A stretch of DNA of 64,000 nt from Oncomelania hupensis. Lineage: Eukaryota > Mollusca > Gastropoda > Littorinimorpha > Pomatiopsidae. This document shows, one piece after another, positions 9,450 through 20,132 of the stretch. Where the stretch lies: the NCBI GenBank assembly GCA_036898135.1, contig CM072526.1, positions 4,340,055-4,404,054 on the forward strand, written 5' to 3'. The position numbers and the translations under genes were made by a program. Position 1 is the stretch's first letter. The number at the start of each line of letters is the position of its first letter. The notes below the pieces were generated by a model. It had not been told where the DNA came from and ran no database searches. It saw only the letters and a list, made by a program, of their open reading frames with translations.

Positions 9450-10970
9450 TCATCGTATTGTCCAATGGCTTGTATGATGGTCTGTCGGACTTCGTCGTTG
9501 GCAATGTGCTAGGTATACGAAATCCGCAGAAGTCTTCTGTAGCATCTCATCTCCATGCTTTGTATTCTTCGTTGTAGATCTGCCGTGAGGGTCCATGTTT
9601 CGCAAGCGAATAAGAAGATGGAGATAACAAGGGAGCACAGCAGCCTTACCTTGGAATGTAGACTGATGGTCCTGTCTTTCCAAATGGGCTTCAACCTTGT
9701 CAGGGCAGTAGTTGTGTGAGCGATCCTGGAGAGGACTTCCTGTCGGGACCCAATTGTCTGATATAATGGCTCCTAAATATTTGAAGCTATGCACTGTGTT
9801 TAGGGATTGGTCTTGGACTTTGATGCCCATGTTGATGCCATTGGTGTGGTTGGTCATCATTTTGGTCTTCTCTGCACTCATTTCCATTCCATAGGCTCTG
9901 GAGTTGATGTCAAGCCTCTGTACCAGCTGTTCCAGTTCTTGTTCCTCTCCAGCCAATCCATCAAATGTCATCCGCTAAACGTAGGTTGGAGATTGCTCTA
10001 CATCCTATGCTAAATGTGCCTTCGTGATCTGCAAGGGCACCTGACATGATGCGCTCTAGGAACGTGTTGAAAGAGTGTTGGAGAGAGTAGGCATCCTTGG
10101 CGCACAACGATTGTTATTCTGAATTAGTTTCCGATGACGCTTTTATGGAGGACTGCACTGGTAGCCTTGTCATACAGGCTTATGATGACTTCAATAATGT
10201 TAGGGCTGATGTTGTAAACTCTCATGGTTGTCCACAGAACGTCATGCCACACTCAGTCAAACGCTTTCTTGAAGTCTACAAACACATGATAAAGATGTTG
10301 TTGGTGCTGTAGGTATTTCTCGCAGATTTTTCTGAGGTTGAAAATCTGTTCAGTGGTATTTCGCCCTGCCCTGAATCCTGCTTGTTCTTCAGCTATAGTT
10401 TGTTCAGCTGGGGTTTCAACCTGTTGAGTATTATTTTTAGGAGGACTTTGCTGGGATGGCTGATGAGCCTGATGATGCGGTAATTTTCACATTCCTGAAG
10501 GTTACTGGGTCCATGGTGTAGGCCACTCCCCAATCTGCCAGATCGTGTTACAGATAATGGTGATGGTTTCAATCATCGCTTCCCCTCCGCCTTGCAGCAA
10601 ATTTGCATGTATGTTGTCCACCCCGCTGACTTCCCCTTCTTTAGTGAATGCACTGCGGCCTCAACCTCTTCTCTGAGAAATGGGAGGATTTCTTCTTCTT
10701 CTCTGTTCTCAGGACATGCTAGAACTGATGTGTCTTCGTTTGGTGTTTTTTTGTAAAGGTCAGAGCAGTACTCTGTTAATCTATCCAAGACTTCTTGTTC
10801 TTCTGTAAGGCATATGACAGACTTGCTTGGATCGTGGAGACTTTGGGCTGTTTAACACTTGTCAGCCGTTTTGCAGTCTGGTAGGCCTTCATGCTTTTGT
10901 TTTTGTTCATTCTGTTCTCTATTACCTGGCATTGCTCTTCTATCCAGTTCTCATTTGCTGGGCGCATGCC
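9450..10970 (-). pseudogene. Reverse transcriptase region of the RTE-like element
   Basis: Minus-strand segments encode the linker (LTEYCSDLYKKTPNEDTSVL, 10788-10573), the RT palm region in broken frames (10572-9975, including the template of the 35 bp satellite) and the C-terminal domain (LDGLAGEEQ-type, then SLNTVHSFKYLGAIISDN) down to about 9450. The usual FADD-equivalent box lies in the decayed part; the copy at 48615-49895 preserves NLRFADEIDG. Function in an intact relative is target-primed reverse transcription. At least three frame changes are needed to read through. Confidence 0.8.
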
Positions 10971-11277
10971 TTTGGGGATGTTATTTTGTATTTTTCGGTA
11001 GGCATCAGCTCACTGGGAGGTTTATTTTTTTCATCTCTCTTCGTTTATCACACAGATCCAAAAATTCAGGTGTGATCCACGGTTTCTTCTTTGTGCGGTG
11101 CTTGCCAAAGATCTCAGTGGCGGCATCTGTCACAGCTGAGTTGAAGGTGATGGGTGGTCATGATGATAACATCTACTTCACCAGCGCCCAAAATGAGCAG
11201 AGGTTCAAATTTACCTCCAATTGTGGCTTTGAATATTTCTGCCATCTCCGGGTCTTGCAGTTTGTCTAGGTCGAACA

Positions 11278-11972
11278 TCAGTCTGATGCGCTTAAAACTG
11301 TGTTTACTATCTTCAAGTGGACACGTAAGGACATCATCACGAGATCGTGGTCACTTCCGATGTCTGCTCCTGGAAAAGTGCGTGTCCTGCCAATGTTGAT
11401 GCTTGATTTGAAACGTGTCTTGACCATGATGTAGTCAATCTTGTTGTGATGCTCCCAGCAAGGACTGTGCCATGTCCATCGTCTGGATTTTTTTGTAGAG
11501 AACAAGCGTGTTTGCCAGTATCAGATTGTTGTATCTGGCAAATTCAAAGAGTTTCAGGCCCCTTTCATTTGTCTCGTTGTTGCAGTGGGGTCCACATGTG
11601 TCTCCCCAGTTGTGGTGCGCTTCTTGGCCAACCTTGGCATTCCAGTCGCTTTGCACTATAACTATGTCCTCCTTTGGTACTTAGTCCAGGACAGTCTGTA
11701 GATGTTCATAAAAATCCTCCACTTCGCTGTTGTCATAGTCTGAAGTTGGGGCATAGGCCTTGATGATGGTGATGTTGAAAGGGGCTGCTCTCAGACGGAA
11801 GGTAATGAGTCTACTGGAGACTGGGCGGAAACCATGGCAGTGGCTAAAAAGTCTCTGTGGACCAAGAATCGAACACCGCGTTCGTGCCTGTCATCTCTCC
11901 CGCTGAAATGAAGCGTGTGGCCTTTGTCGGTCGTTGTTTCACCTAGGCCTTTCCAGCTCAGTTCGCTGATAC
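11278..11972 (-). pseudogene. Endonuclease, C-terminal two thirds, of the RTE-like element
   Basis: Minus strand shows the catalytic-loop motif DWNAKVGQEAHHNWGDTCGP (positions near 11650-11590), the block NERGLKLFEFARYNNLILAN, and the terminal GADIGSDHDLV (11360-11320) that carries the His of the apurinic-endonuclease fold. This is the family often annotated in invertebrates as craniofacial development protein 2-like, which derives from RTE/BovB endonucleases. Frameshifts separate the blocks, so the copy is inactive. Confidence 0.85.
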
Positions 11973-13533
11973 TGTGACAAACGGACCAGTTTACCCTGCT
12001 TACTTTACTATTTAGCCTTGTTTAGTCATTGTAATCTTAAAATGTTAATGTTAGGCTGCAGCAGACGATGGAAGTAATCAAGCGTAGCAAAGATATACTG
12101 CCGTTTACACACGGTGGTAGCTTACGGTAAGAGCGAAGGCAATGACATCATCGTAGCTACGTTAGGCGAGTCGATTACCCGCCAATGAGAACACAGTTTA
12201 GAATGGAATCAACCAGGTCTGGCTGATTCAAATAGAGAGATAGAACGGCAGTCGAGTTTGAGACGAGGAGCAGTAACTAGCTACACAGTTAGCAGTAAGA
12301 TCTCTCCTGAATAGACCAGGAAGCAGGACTTGCGAATCTTAGAATTCAATCAAGTAGCCACGGGCCTGACTTTGTCAAACAGGTAAATGAACATACCTCT
12401 GTTTCATCGTGATATATTTATATAATTGTTGAAAGTATGTTTGTGGAATTTGCTATGCATAGATTTGAATTGTGAATCCGAATTTGCCTTACCACGTGGA
12501 GAAGCCGAACACGTGTTAATCACGACCGGTTTGGACGTCATCTTGTATACCGGACGGAACCACTGTTGTTTAACCTATATGTATGTTTGCAGACCAGTGG
12601 CTGTACCAGTGAATGTTTATAATATTATTAATTCTTTATGTGTATAATTAGCCACGATTTATATTTATGTATGTATAGGAAATTAGAGTTGAGATTCCAG
12701 TGGACCACGGACGTAGCAGAATGTTCGTCGCTTATGTATAGAGATGTGGAGCTATCACTAAGGGCTACTTTGGCTTTCAGTGAGACGCTCTGCACAGACC
12801 TATCATTCAGGGTTGTGCAGAATTTCGTCTCTTATGTTACAGACGAACAGGCGAGATATCCCGTGCGCCCAACTCCACAGAAAAGACGAGTTGGCTGTTT
12901 AGCCTCTACAGCACAGGACTGAGAGAGCTCCCCTGGAAAACACTCTCCAAGACAACACAGCTTGTCAAGGAACCAAACTACACGACGACCCAGCGTGTAC
13001 CAGAAGCTACCTCAACGAAGGGCTTCAAACCCACTACACACAAGTTAAGTGCCTAGGAAATAGAGCACTAAAACTGATAGCAAAAGGACCACAGTAGTCC
13101 ACTCTTCAGAAAACTGTAAAACGGACCACAGTAGTCCAATCTTCATGAACTCTAGTAGCCAGTGCCCTATGAATACATAACAGCTGCCTAGACTATCAGC
13201 GATCGAATCATTTGCATTGACTCTTGACTTTTTAAGGTAGATTAGTACATTGAAGATCTTGTATAGAGTAGAAGAAATAAATGTGTGATTTTAACTGTTA
13301 TCAAGTGGCTGGACTACATATGATTCATAGCCGTGTGAAAGCTAGTGTGACAGTGACCTTTTACCATTTTTCTATCTATCTCTGTATCCCAGCCTTAACA
13401 CAGACCGAGCTAAATAAATAAATGTATTAAAGTAATTCACCGGGTGACTAACTAGCAGTTCCCATAGAATAAAGCGTGAGGGTTACAGCATTCCATTGTG
13501 CAGAGCCCAGCAACAACGAAACCCCACGTTACA
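11973..13533 (+). mobile_element. Probable solo LTR (1561 bp) inserted in the RTE-like element
   Basis: Begins TGTGAC and ends GTTACA, that is TG...CA with short inverted ends. It is flanked by GATAC at 11968-11972 and 13534-13538. The related RTE copy at 16980-17030 reads straight across this point, which defines the insertion exactly. An AATAAA at about 13278 favours plus orientation. No gag-pol is present, so this is either a solo LTR left by recombination or a large non-coding element. It is not related to the gypsy LTRs at 21 and 39 kb. Confidence 0.7.
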
Positions 13534-14060
13534 GATACCTAAAATGTTCCATCGATAGTAGTCTAGCTCGTGGGCCAGTTCTTCTAATTTACCATCCCCA
13601 GTTAGGGTCCTAACATTCCAGGTTCTATATGACGATGTTGTCTCTCGTGATGATCTTACTAAGTTGTCCATCAGTAGCACACTTATCATCTCCGTCCTGG
13701 TGGCCAACGGAAGGCGCGGTACTTGGTGACCCGGGCGACGACCGATCCGGTATGGAGTGAGTGGTTCTTTTCATCATATGGTGTGTCTTGGGCAAGAAAG
13801 ACCTGACAGGGCCCAATCCTCTCTAGGCTGTTGGCCACAGCCGAAATCCACGAATACAGTGTGGCTCGCCTTGGCTCCGAGCACGTGGTCGTTGAACCTG
13901 TATTAACGTGAGGTTCCTCCGCCCTGGCCGGTGACTTCTGTGTAGAAGACATTCGCCCAGTGATGCCGTGCTAACATCACCCCTGTTAGTCGCCTCTTTC
14001 GACACGCCTGGAAACGTCGGGTCTGTTCTATTTAGTGGCCGAACCCAAAGGGCAGACGCA
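13534..14060 (-). pseudogene. Endonuclease N-terminus and 5' region of the RTE-like element
   Basis: Minus strand encodes SKIITRDNIVI followed by a WNVRTLTGDGKLEEL block and DYYRWNILGI, the N-terminal strand-helix of apurinic-type endonucleases. The matching segment at 16976-17296 has GTWNVRILT and ISELRW. Upstream frames (to about 14060) are shared with that copy and may be 5' UTR. Confidence 0.8.
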
Positions 14061-14099
14061 ACCCAAGACAAGGCCGTAAGACATACAAATCGTGCAAGA

Positions 14100-14460
14100 G
14101 CTATTTATTGAAGCGTTCTTATATAGCGCTTTTCCAGCTCCAGAACTGCTCAAGGCGCTGGCCGATACAGGATCAAACTCCAGCCACCCTGAGCGTCCAC
14201 CTGCAACCTTTGGGCGCATAGCCTGACGCCTAGACCACTGAGCACCACAATCCTGGTCGACCTGAGATGAGGGGAGAAGGAACCTGGTGCGTGCTGGGTG
14301 TATTTGTGTACCCGGCACTCAACCGTCTAGGACATGAGCGTCTGGATCTTTGGAGTCCGTCCATGCGACAAACGGAATGCGTCCGTGCACAGACTAGGCC
14401 TCGGCTTATAAACTCTCAGCCGAAGGAGTGGGCGCGTAGTGTCTCAAAGTAATTGTGTTG
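14100..14460 (-). mobile_element. SINE family gamma with GCGCTATATAA end, plus adjoining repeat
   Basis: Minus strand: a tRNA-like head (GTGGTGCTCAGTGGTCTAGG, B-box-like GGAGTTTGATCC), then a body ending AGCTGGAAAAGCGCTATATA at about 14115-14150. The segment 14261-14460 co-occurs with it at 50599-51765, so it belongs to the same larger repeat. Related fragments lie at 33000-33115 and 50599-50796. Confidence 0.7.
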
Positions 14461-14502
14461 ATTTTTTAAAATGAAATTTGTAGTATTATTATTTGTTAAC
14501 AT

Positions 14503-14605
14503 AAGGCCGTCAACGGGGTTTGAACCCCTGCCTGTACAGGCTGCAATGTTTTCGCCTGACGTTGGAGTACACTGTGTACATCACTGAGCCAGCTGCACAC
14601 CGCAC
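14503..14605 (-). mobile_element. Class II tRNA-like SINE head fragment
   Basis: Minus strand gives CTGGCTCAGTG (A-box-like), a long variable region and GGGGTTCAAACCCCG (B box with paired T-stem). The acceptor ends do not pair convincingly, so I call it a tRNA-derived repeat, not a gene. Confidence 0.5.
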
Positions 14606-14909
14606 TGTACCACCCCCAAGCGGGACAAGAATTCTCATTGGAACATTTATTTCCAGGCATATAAAAACAAATGTAGATCTGCAGGCAGGCGTAGTTAATC
14701 CACCATTGAGATTATTATGCAGGTAACCTAACATAACCTCAGGAAAACCACAAGGTGCTTTTTTATTGTTTTGTTGGGGGGGATGGGGTGGTGTTTGTTT
14801 GTTTGTTTGTTGAGAACTTTGGATTTCTTTAGCAAAAGCGCGCCAATGCTGGCCCAAGTATGAGGTTTCAGTTTTATTCACGGCTCTATCCTCCGAAGGA
14901 CTTTTATCC

Positions 14910-14912
<3 letters not shown>

Positions 14913-14957
<45 letters not shown>
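14913..14957. repeat. (CT)n microsatellite
   Basis: Uninterrupted CT. The flanking bases to 15030 are purine rich (GAGAGAGGGGGAG). Confidence 0.95.
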
Positions 14958-14959
<2 letters not shown>

Positions 14960-15214
14960 AAACAGAGCGTAATGGGTGTGGGGTTGGGTGTGGGTGAGGA
15001 GAGAGTGCGGAGAGGGGGAGAGGGGGAGAGAGAGAAAGAATTTGGGTGTGGGAGGCTGGTATAAGATGACTAACCCTTAAAATCGTGGTTGCGGGGCGAG
15101 GCAAGACTGCATAATTAACAAACTGAAACACCGTTCTAGGAATATTATGTTAGCATTATTCATAAGGCACGAATTTCAAACGAGAAAGTTTAAAAATAAG
15201 CCCCCCTCCCCCTT

Positions 15215-15216
<2 letters not shown>

Positions 15217-15273
<57 letters not shown>
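15217..15273. repeat. (CT)n microsatellite
   Basis: Uninterrupted TC repeat preceded by CCCCCTCCCCCTTTC. Confidence 0.95.
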
Positions 15274-15276
<3 letters not shown>

Positions 15277-15670
15277 GCTCTCAAACCTTGACATTTTGTT
15301 ACGATTGGTGCATAAAGTCTTTTTTATGCCAACTGTATGTCTTATTTAATTAAGCATCCACTAAAGGTGCAATGCCAATGGCGCGCAAATTAAACAAGCT
15401 AAATAGTCTTCATTTTTAAAAAAAAAAAAGCAATCAAGATACTTTATAAGTCTAATAATATAAATACATATGTTACAGCTAATGAGAAATACAAAGAATT
15501 CCGAATATTGCCAATTCAAAATCAAGGATGAGGAGGGTGTGAATGAAGACGGTACCACGCATTGACACAGCCAAAGGCCAACGACAATCAGAAAGGTGTA
15601 CATAATGTGAACCTCTTTACATGCACATCAAATTCTAAAAAGGGTTCCGAGTCTGATTATATTTTAAAAT
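15274..15670. other. No recognisable feature
   Basis: A/T-rich, with a run of A at 15416-15430. No gene or family is seen. Confidence 0.5.
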
Positions 15671-15671
15671 G

Positions 15672-15835
15672 ATTGTATGTTAACGCAGATTCTAGTTTTA
15701 ATAAATTAGATGAACTGACCTTACTTTTGCAGGAACATGATCCAGACTTTGTGGCAATAACAGAAAGGTTACTAAGACACACTAAATGTGGAGTTGGTAA
15801 ACTTATTATAAAAGGTTTTACTCAATGATGGATAA
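15672..15835 (+). pseudogene. CR1/L2-like endonuclease N-terminus
   Basis: Translation contains NADSSFNKLDELTLLLQEHD followed by PDFVAITER, matching the N-terminal 'N-x-R-S-L-x-N-K-L-D-E-L ... HDPDIIAITE' block of CR1/L2/Jockey apurinic-type endonucleases, with the catalytic-site Glu kept. The remainder of the domain is deleted, and RT sequence follows almost at once. Confidence 0.75.
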
Positions 15836-15859
15836 CAATGAACGTGGGGTATGTTTCTG

Positions 15860-16052
15860 GCAAAGGAGAGTTTAAATGTTATGCAATTAGTCATTTACAT
15901 TGATCACGCGCAAACTCAACCTGTAGACGCAATTTCTTTGGACCTCCAGAAGGCCTTCAATATTCGGAGGCTTATAAACATATTAGAGGATTATGGAATA
16001 GGCGGGTCACTCCTGGCATGGACCAAGGAATTCTTGACTGATTGTTAGAAGG
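15860..16052 (+). pseudogene. CR1/L2-like reverse transcriptase, palm segment A
   Basis: Encodes VDAISLDLQKAFN followed by LINILEDYGIGGSLLAW, the RT box with the first catalytic Asp (V-D-x-I-x-L-D-x-x-K-A-F). The usual D after KAF is N here. A SINE interrupts the frame immediately downstream. Confidence 0.8.
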
Positions 16053-16247
16053 TTAACTAAAAATTATAGTCACACTACATTAAAGCGTATAGGCGACTAC
16101 TGGTCACATTATTCTGACACCAGCAAACTAGTTGATGATAAATGGAAAATAATATGTTCATTCACACGTTGACCAATCCTGGACTCGAAACAGGAACGTT
16201 TTGGTTACTAGTAAGCCGCTCTACCAACTGAGCTACTCAGCTCCACG
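16053..16247 (-). mobile_element. tRNA-Thr-like SINE (family T)
   Basis: Minus strand: GAGCTGAGTAGCTCAGTTGG head, the anticodon-loop word CTAGTAA also found in tRNA-Thr(AGT), a decayed B box, a body with ATTATTTTCC-like and CAGAATAATGTGACCAGTAG words, and the 3' hairpin GTCGCCTATACGC. It splits the RT of the CR1/L2-like element. Other copies: 34487, 34930, 52433, 60628. Confidence 0.8.
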
Positions 16248-16284
16248 ACTGATCGTAAACAGTTTGCAAAGTTGCAGAGTTCCT

Positions 16285-16480
16285 CATAAAATAGTCCAGT
16301 TTCAAGTGGTGTGCCCCAGGGTATTGTATTTGGCCCTTTCCTCTTCATTTATTACATTAATGATATGATTGAGGTGGTCAGCTGTGTGGTCCAGTTTGCC
16401 GATGATACTAAAGCCTACAGTTCCGTGAAGACTGTTGAGAAGAAACAGGTTCTTCAAGAGAGTTTAGACAATGGCTATTG
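16285..16480 (+). pseudogene. CR1/L2-like reverse transcriptase, segments with GVPQG and FADD
   Basis: Encodes [20 protein letters not shown] and then [15 protein letters not shown] motifs B and C with both catalytic Asp of FADD. The frame is cut at about 16480 by the RTE-like composite. Continuation is at 20133. Confidence 0.85.
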
Positions 16481-16483
16481 CGT

Positions 16484-17498
16484 TTTCCTATCCTAACCTA
16501 TCCCGTTACTCAAAGGTCGTTGGATTTTTTGTGGAGACCAAGCGTGTTTGACAGTATCAGATTGTAGTATTTGGCAAATTCCAAGGGTCTCATACCCCTG
16601 TCATTTATCTTGTTGTTGCAGTGGGGTCCACATGTGTCTCCCAAGTTGTGGTGCGCTTCTTGGCCAACCTTGGCATTCCAGTCGCCTTGCACTATGACTA
16701 TGTCCTTCTTTGGCACTTGGAAAAGGACAGCCTGTAGATATTCATAGAAATCCTCGACTTCGCTGTCGTCATAGTCTGATGTTGGGGCATAGACCTGGAT
16801 GATGGTGATGTTGAAAGGGGCTGCTGTCAGACGGATGGTAATGAGTCTGCAGGAGACTGGGCGGCAACCCATGACAGTGGCTAGAATGTCTTTGTGGAAA
16901 AATAATCCAACGCCGCCGTGTTCGTGCCTGTCATCTCTCCCGCTGAAATAAAGCTTCTGGATTTTGTCGGTCGTTTCACCTAGGCCAGCGCAGTTCGCTG
17001 ATACCTAAGATGTTCCATCGATAGTGCTCCAGTTTTTCGAATATTTCCTCTTCAGTTAGGATCCTGACATTCCAGGTTCCTATGACCATGTTGTCTCTCG
17101 TGATGATCTTGCTAAGTTGTCCATCAGTAGCACAATTATCACCTCCGTTCTGGTGGCCAACGGAAGGCGCGGTCCTTGGTGACCCAGGCGACGACCGATC
17201 CGGTATGGAGTGAGTGGTTGTTTTCGTCATGCAGTGTGTCTTGGGCAAGAAAGACCCGACAGGGCCCAATCCTCTCCAGGATGTTGGCCACAGCACAAAT
17301 CCACGAGTACATTGTGGCTCGCCTTAGCCCCGAGCACGTTGTCGTTGAACCTGGCCAGTGACTTTTATGTAGAAGACTTTCGCCCAGTGATGCCGTGCTG
17401 ACATCACCCCTGTTAGTCGCCTCTTACAAACCACCGGGAAATGTTGGGTCTATTCTATTCAGTGCCCGAACCCACAGAGCGTTTTAACAGTACCAAAC
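16484..17498 (-). mobile_element. RTE-like element, minus-oriented, internally deleted (endonuclease only)
   Basis: The left end is the RTE 3' terminus (revcomp of CCTATCCCGTTACTCAAAGG), but it jumps at about 16527 straight into endonuclease sequence, so the whole RT was deleted. Minus strand encodes VQGDWNAKVGQEAHHN (16710-16660 region) and IIQVYAPTSDYDDSEVEDFY. Further right lie GTWNVRILT and WNILGISELRW (17100-16985). Together with 18823-20132 it forms a head-to-head RTE composite, either two insertions or a twin-priming-like inversion. Confidence 0.75.
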
Positions 17499-18482
17499 GG
17501 GAGCATCATGTCAGAGGTCCTTGCAGACCACGAAGGCGCATCATGTCAGATGTCCTTGCAGATCACGAAGGCGCATCATGTCAGATGTCCTTGCAGACCA
17601 TGAAGACGCATCATGTCAGATGTCATTGCAGACCACGAAGGCGCATCATGTCAGATGTCCTTGCAGACCACGAAGGCGCATCATGTCAGATGTCATTGCA
17701 GACCATGAAGGCAAATCATGTCAGATGTCATTGCAGACCACGAAGGCGCATCATGTCAGATGTCATTGCAGACCACGAAGGCGCATCATGTCAGATGTCC
17801 TTGCAGACCACGAAGGCGCATCATGTCAGATGTCCTTGCAGACAACGAAGGCGCATCATGTCAGATGTCCTTCCACACCACGAAGGCGCATCATGTCAGA
17901 TGTCCTTGCACACCACGAAGGCGCATCATGTCAGATGTCCTTGCAGACCACGAAGGCGCCTCACGTCAGATGTCCTTGCAGACCACGAAGGCGCATCATG
18001 TCAGATGTCCTTGCAGACCACGAAGGCGCATCATGTCAGATGTCCTTGCAGACCACGAAGGCGCATCATGTCAGATGTCCTTGCAGACCACGAAGGCGCA
18101 TCATGTCAGATGTCCTTGCAGACCACGAAGGCGCATCATGTCAGATGTCCTTGCAGACCACGAAGGCGCATCATGTCAGATGTCCTTGCAGACAACGAAG
18201 GCGCATCATGTCAGATGTCCTTGCACACCACGAAGGCGCATCATGTCAGATGTCCTTGCAGACCACGAAGGCGCATCATATCAGATGTCCTTGCAGACCA
18301 CGAAGGCGCATCATGTCAGATGTCCTTGCAGACCACGAAGGCGCATCATGTCAGATGTCCTTGCAGACCACAAAGGCGCATCATGTCAGATGTCCTTGCA
18401 GACCACGAAGGCGCATCATGTCAGATGTCCTTGCAGACCACGAAGGTGCATCATGTCAGATGTCCTTGCAGACCACAAAGGC
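17499..18482 (+). repeat. 35 bp satellite, 28 copies, derived from RTE reverse-transcriptase coding sequence
   Basis: Strict 35 bp period with unit CATGTCAGATGTCCTTGCAG + ACCACGAAGGCGCAT. The unit matches the RTE RT segment at 49063-49095, which encodes NMSDALADHEG. Since 35 is not a multiple of three and the unit lacks stops in all frames, all three forward frames stay open for 260-370 codons with a 35-residue (105 bp) period. Variant units (GACAACG, then CACACC) recur 350 bp apart at 17841 and 18191, a ten-unit higher-order duplication. Coding is unlikely. Confidence 0.95.
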
Positions 18483-18822
18483 GGCAGTCATCAATTTTTG
18501 TGACGCTTTATTGTCCCTTTTATCGGGAAATTCTGGGTCGCCTCCCCTGGGAGAAGGCGTAGTTGCCGCCTGTGGCGCGCCCACACCCAACCTACCTAAT
18601 TACTAGTTGTGGTTTTAAAATTTTGCTAGGGGAGCAAACCGGAGTACCCAGAGAAAACTCCCGTGACGTTGCCCGAGTCGAAAGTAAATATAATATTCGG
18701 AGAAACATAACGCCCAGGTGCTGCATCGATCCCACACCTGTCAGGCGTCATTGGTTTCTTGTTTGTGGACAAGGCAAGTTAGTCCCGCCTTAGACCACTT
18801 GGCCACAACGCTCGCCAGGGCC
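18483..18822 (-). mobile_element. tRNA-Ser/Leu-like SINE (family beta)
   Basis: Minus strand begins GGCGAGCGTTGTGGCCAAGT and GGTCTAAGGCG, a class II tRNA-like head with a degenerate B box (GGGATCGATGC). It continues through GTTTTCTCTGGGTACTCCGG and GGTAGGTTGGGTGTGGGCGC, and ends near AGGGACAATAAAGCGTCAC. The satellite abuts its 3' end and RTE sequence its 5' end. Other fragments: 33411-33510 and 52985-53292. Confidence 0.75.
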
Positions 18823-19101
18823 GGGGGTAGAGCAATCTCCAACCTCCGTTTTGCGGATGACATTGACGGATTGCTTGGAGAGGAACAAGAACTTGAACAG
18901 CTTGTACAGAGGATTGACACAGTGCATAGCTTCACATATTTATGAGCCACTTTTAATTTTGAGTTGTTGTTTTTTTGGTTTTTGGGTGTGGTTTTTGTGT
19001 GTGTGTGTGTGGGTGGGTGGGTGTGTGTGCGTGTGTGTGTTTTTAGTTCTTTTAAATAAATAATAATAATTATTATTATTTAATCATTTTTAGTTTATTA
19101 C

Positions 19102-19171
<70 letters not shown>

Positions 19172-20132
19172 TAATTAATTAATTAATTTTTTTAATGGGG
19201 TGTGGAGGGGTAGGGGCCTGGAGGCCAAACTTCAACTTTCTGTAAGACGCAAAATGACATTTATAAATACTTCGTTCTTCACAGGTGAAGTTGAAAGTTT
19301 CCACTGTTTATTTATTTATTTTTAAAAAATATGTTTCTTAATATGAACTAATTGTTATAAGGGAATGTATGTTGTTAAAAATGTATGTGTATGTCAGTAG
19401 TTTGATCATTTTTATGGTTTGGTAATGTGGAAAATATCTATAATGTGCGCATGGTAGATTTCGTAATTTGTTTATGTTACATCAGTACAACTTATGTTAA
19501 TCTGATGAATAAAATTTGATACAACAACAACAACAATATGAGCCACTGTATCAGACAATGGGTCCCGACAGGATGTCCTCTCCAGGATCGCACTAACAAC
19601 TGCTGCGATGACAAGGTTGAAGTCCATTCGGAAAGACAGGATTATCAGTCTACATTCCAAGGCAAGGCTACTGCGCTCCCTTGTCACCTCCATCTTCCTA
19701 TACGTTTGCGAAACATGGACCCTCACAGCAGATCAATAACGATGAATACAAAGCATGGAGATGAGGTGCTACAGAAGACTTCTGGGCATTTCCTATACCC
19801 AGCACATGAACTACGAAGTCCGACAGACCATCACACAAGCCATTGGACACCATGATGACATGCTCACAGTGGTGAAGAAACGGAAACTCCGTTGGTATGG
19901 CCACGTCACCAAAACAGCAGGCTTTGCAAAAATCATCCTGCACGGCGCAAGGAGGCAGAAGAAGAGGTAGACAGAAAAAGAGGTGGAAGGACAACATTCG
20001 AAAATGGACTGGTTTGACACTTAAGAAAGCTGTGAGGGTTGCTGAGAACAGAGAAAGATGGAGTACGCTGGTTAAACAATAATCTGTGGTGCCCCAACGA
20101 CCTTTGAGTTACGGGATAGGATAGAATAGGAT
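18823..20132 (+). mobile_element. RTE-like element, plus-oriented RT C-terminus and 3' end
   Basis: Starts with NLRFADDIDGLLGEEQELEQ-type sequence at 18840-18910 and is interrupted at 18952-19537. It continues with the C-terminal domain: MEMRCYRRLLGISYTQHMN, EVRQTITQAIGHHDDML, then KKRKLRWYGHVTK, down to the conserved end ACGACCTTTGAGTTACGGGA and (GGATA)n at 20092-20132. Frameshifts are present. It sits between the two halves of the CR1/L2-like element. Confidence 0.85.
18952..19537 (+). mobile_element. 5'-truncated non-LTR element (family N) with 10 bp target duplication
   Basis: Consists of G/T-rich 3' UTR, a (TTA)n array at about 19095-19170, the CTTCACAGGTGAAG segment, and the family end CTTATGTTAATCTGATGAAT + AAAA + (CAA)n. 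The direct repeat ATGAGCCACT is present at 18942-18951 and 19538-19547, giving a clear target duplication inside the RTE-like copy. The same family is found at 4343, 22034 and about 52780. Confidence 0.85.

Larger units (their letters stand above)
9190..14060 (-). mobile_element. RTE-like non-LTR retrotransposon, near full length, decayed, interrupted
   Basis: Removing the insertion at 11973-13533 leaves about 3.3 kb, the usual size of RTE-clade elements. On the minus strand the order is a 5' region (about 14060-13850), an apurinic-type endonuclease, a linker, reverse transcriptase and a short 3' end (AGTTACGGGAAAGGATAGG type at about 9190-9215). Reading frames are broken by several frameshifts, so it is a fossil. 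The same family supplies at least six other fragments in this window. Clade assignment is inference from the protein motifs; I cannot run a phylogeny. Confidence 0.85.

Noticed and set aside
17441..18606. Frames of 373, 361 and 261 codons as possible repeat-protein genes
   Set aside because: All three forward frames are open because the 35 bp unit has no stop in any frame. The array derives from RT sequence, and neither start context nor splice sites support a gene.
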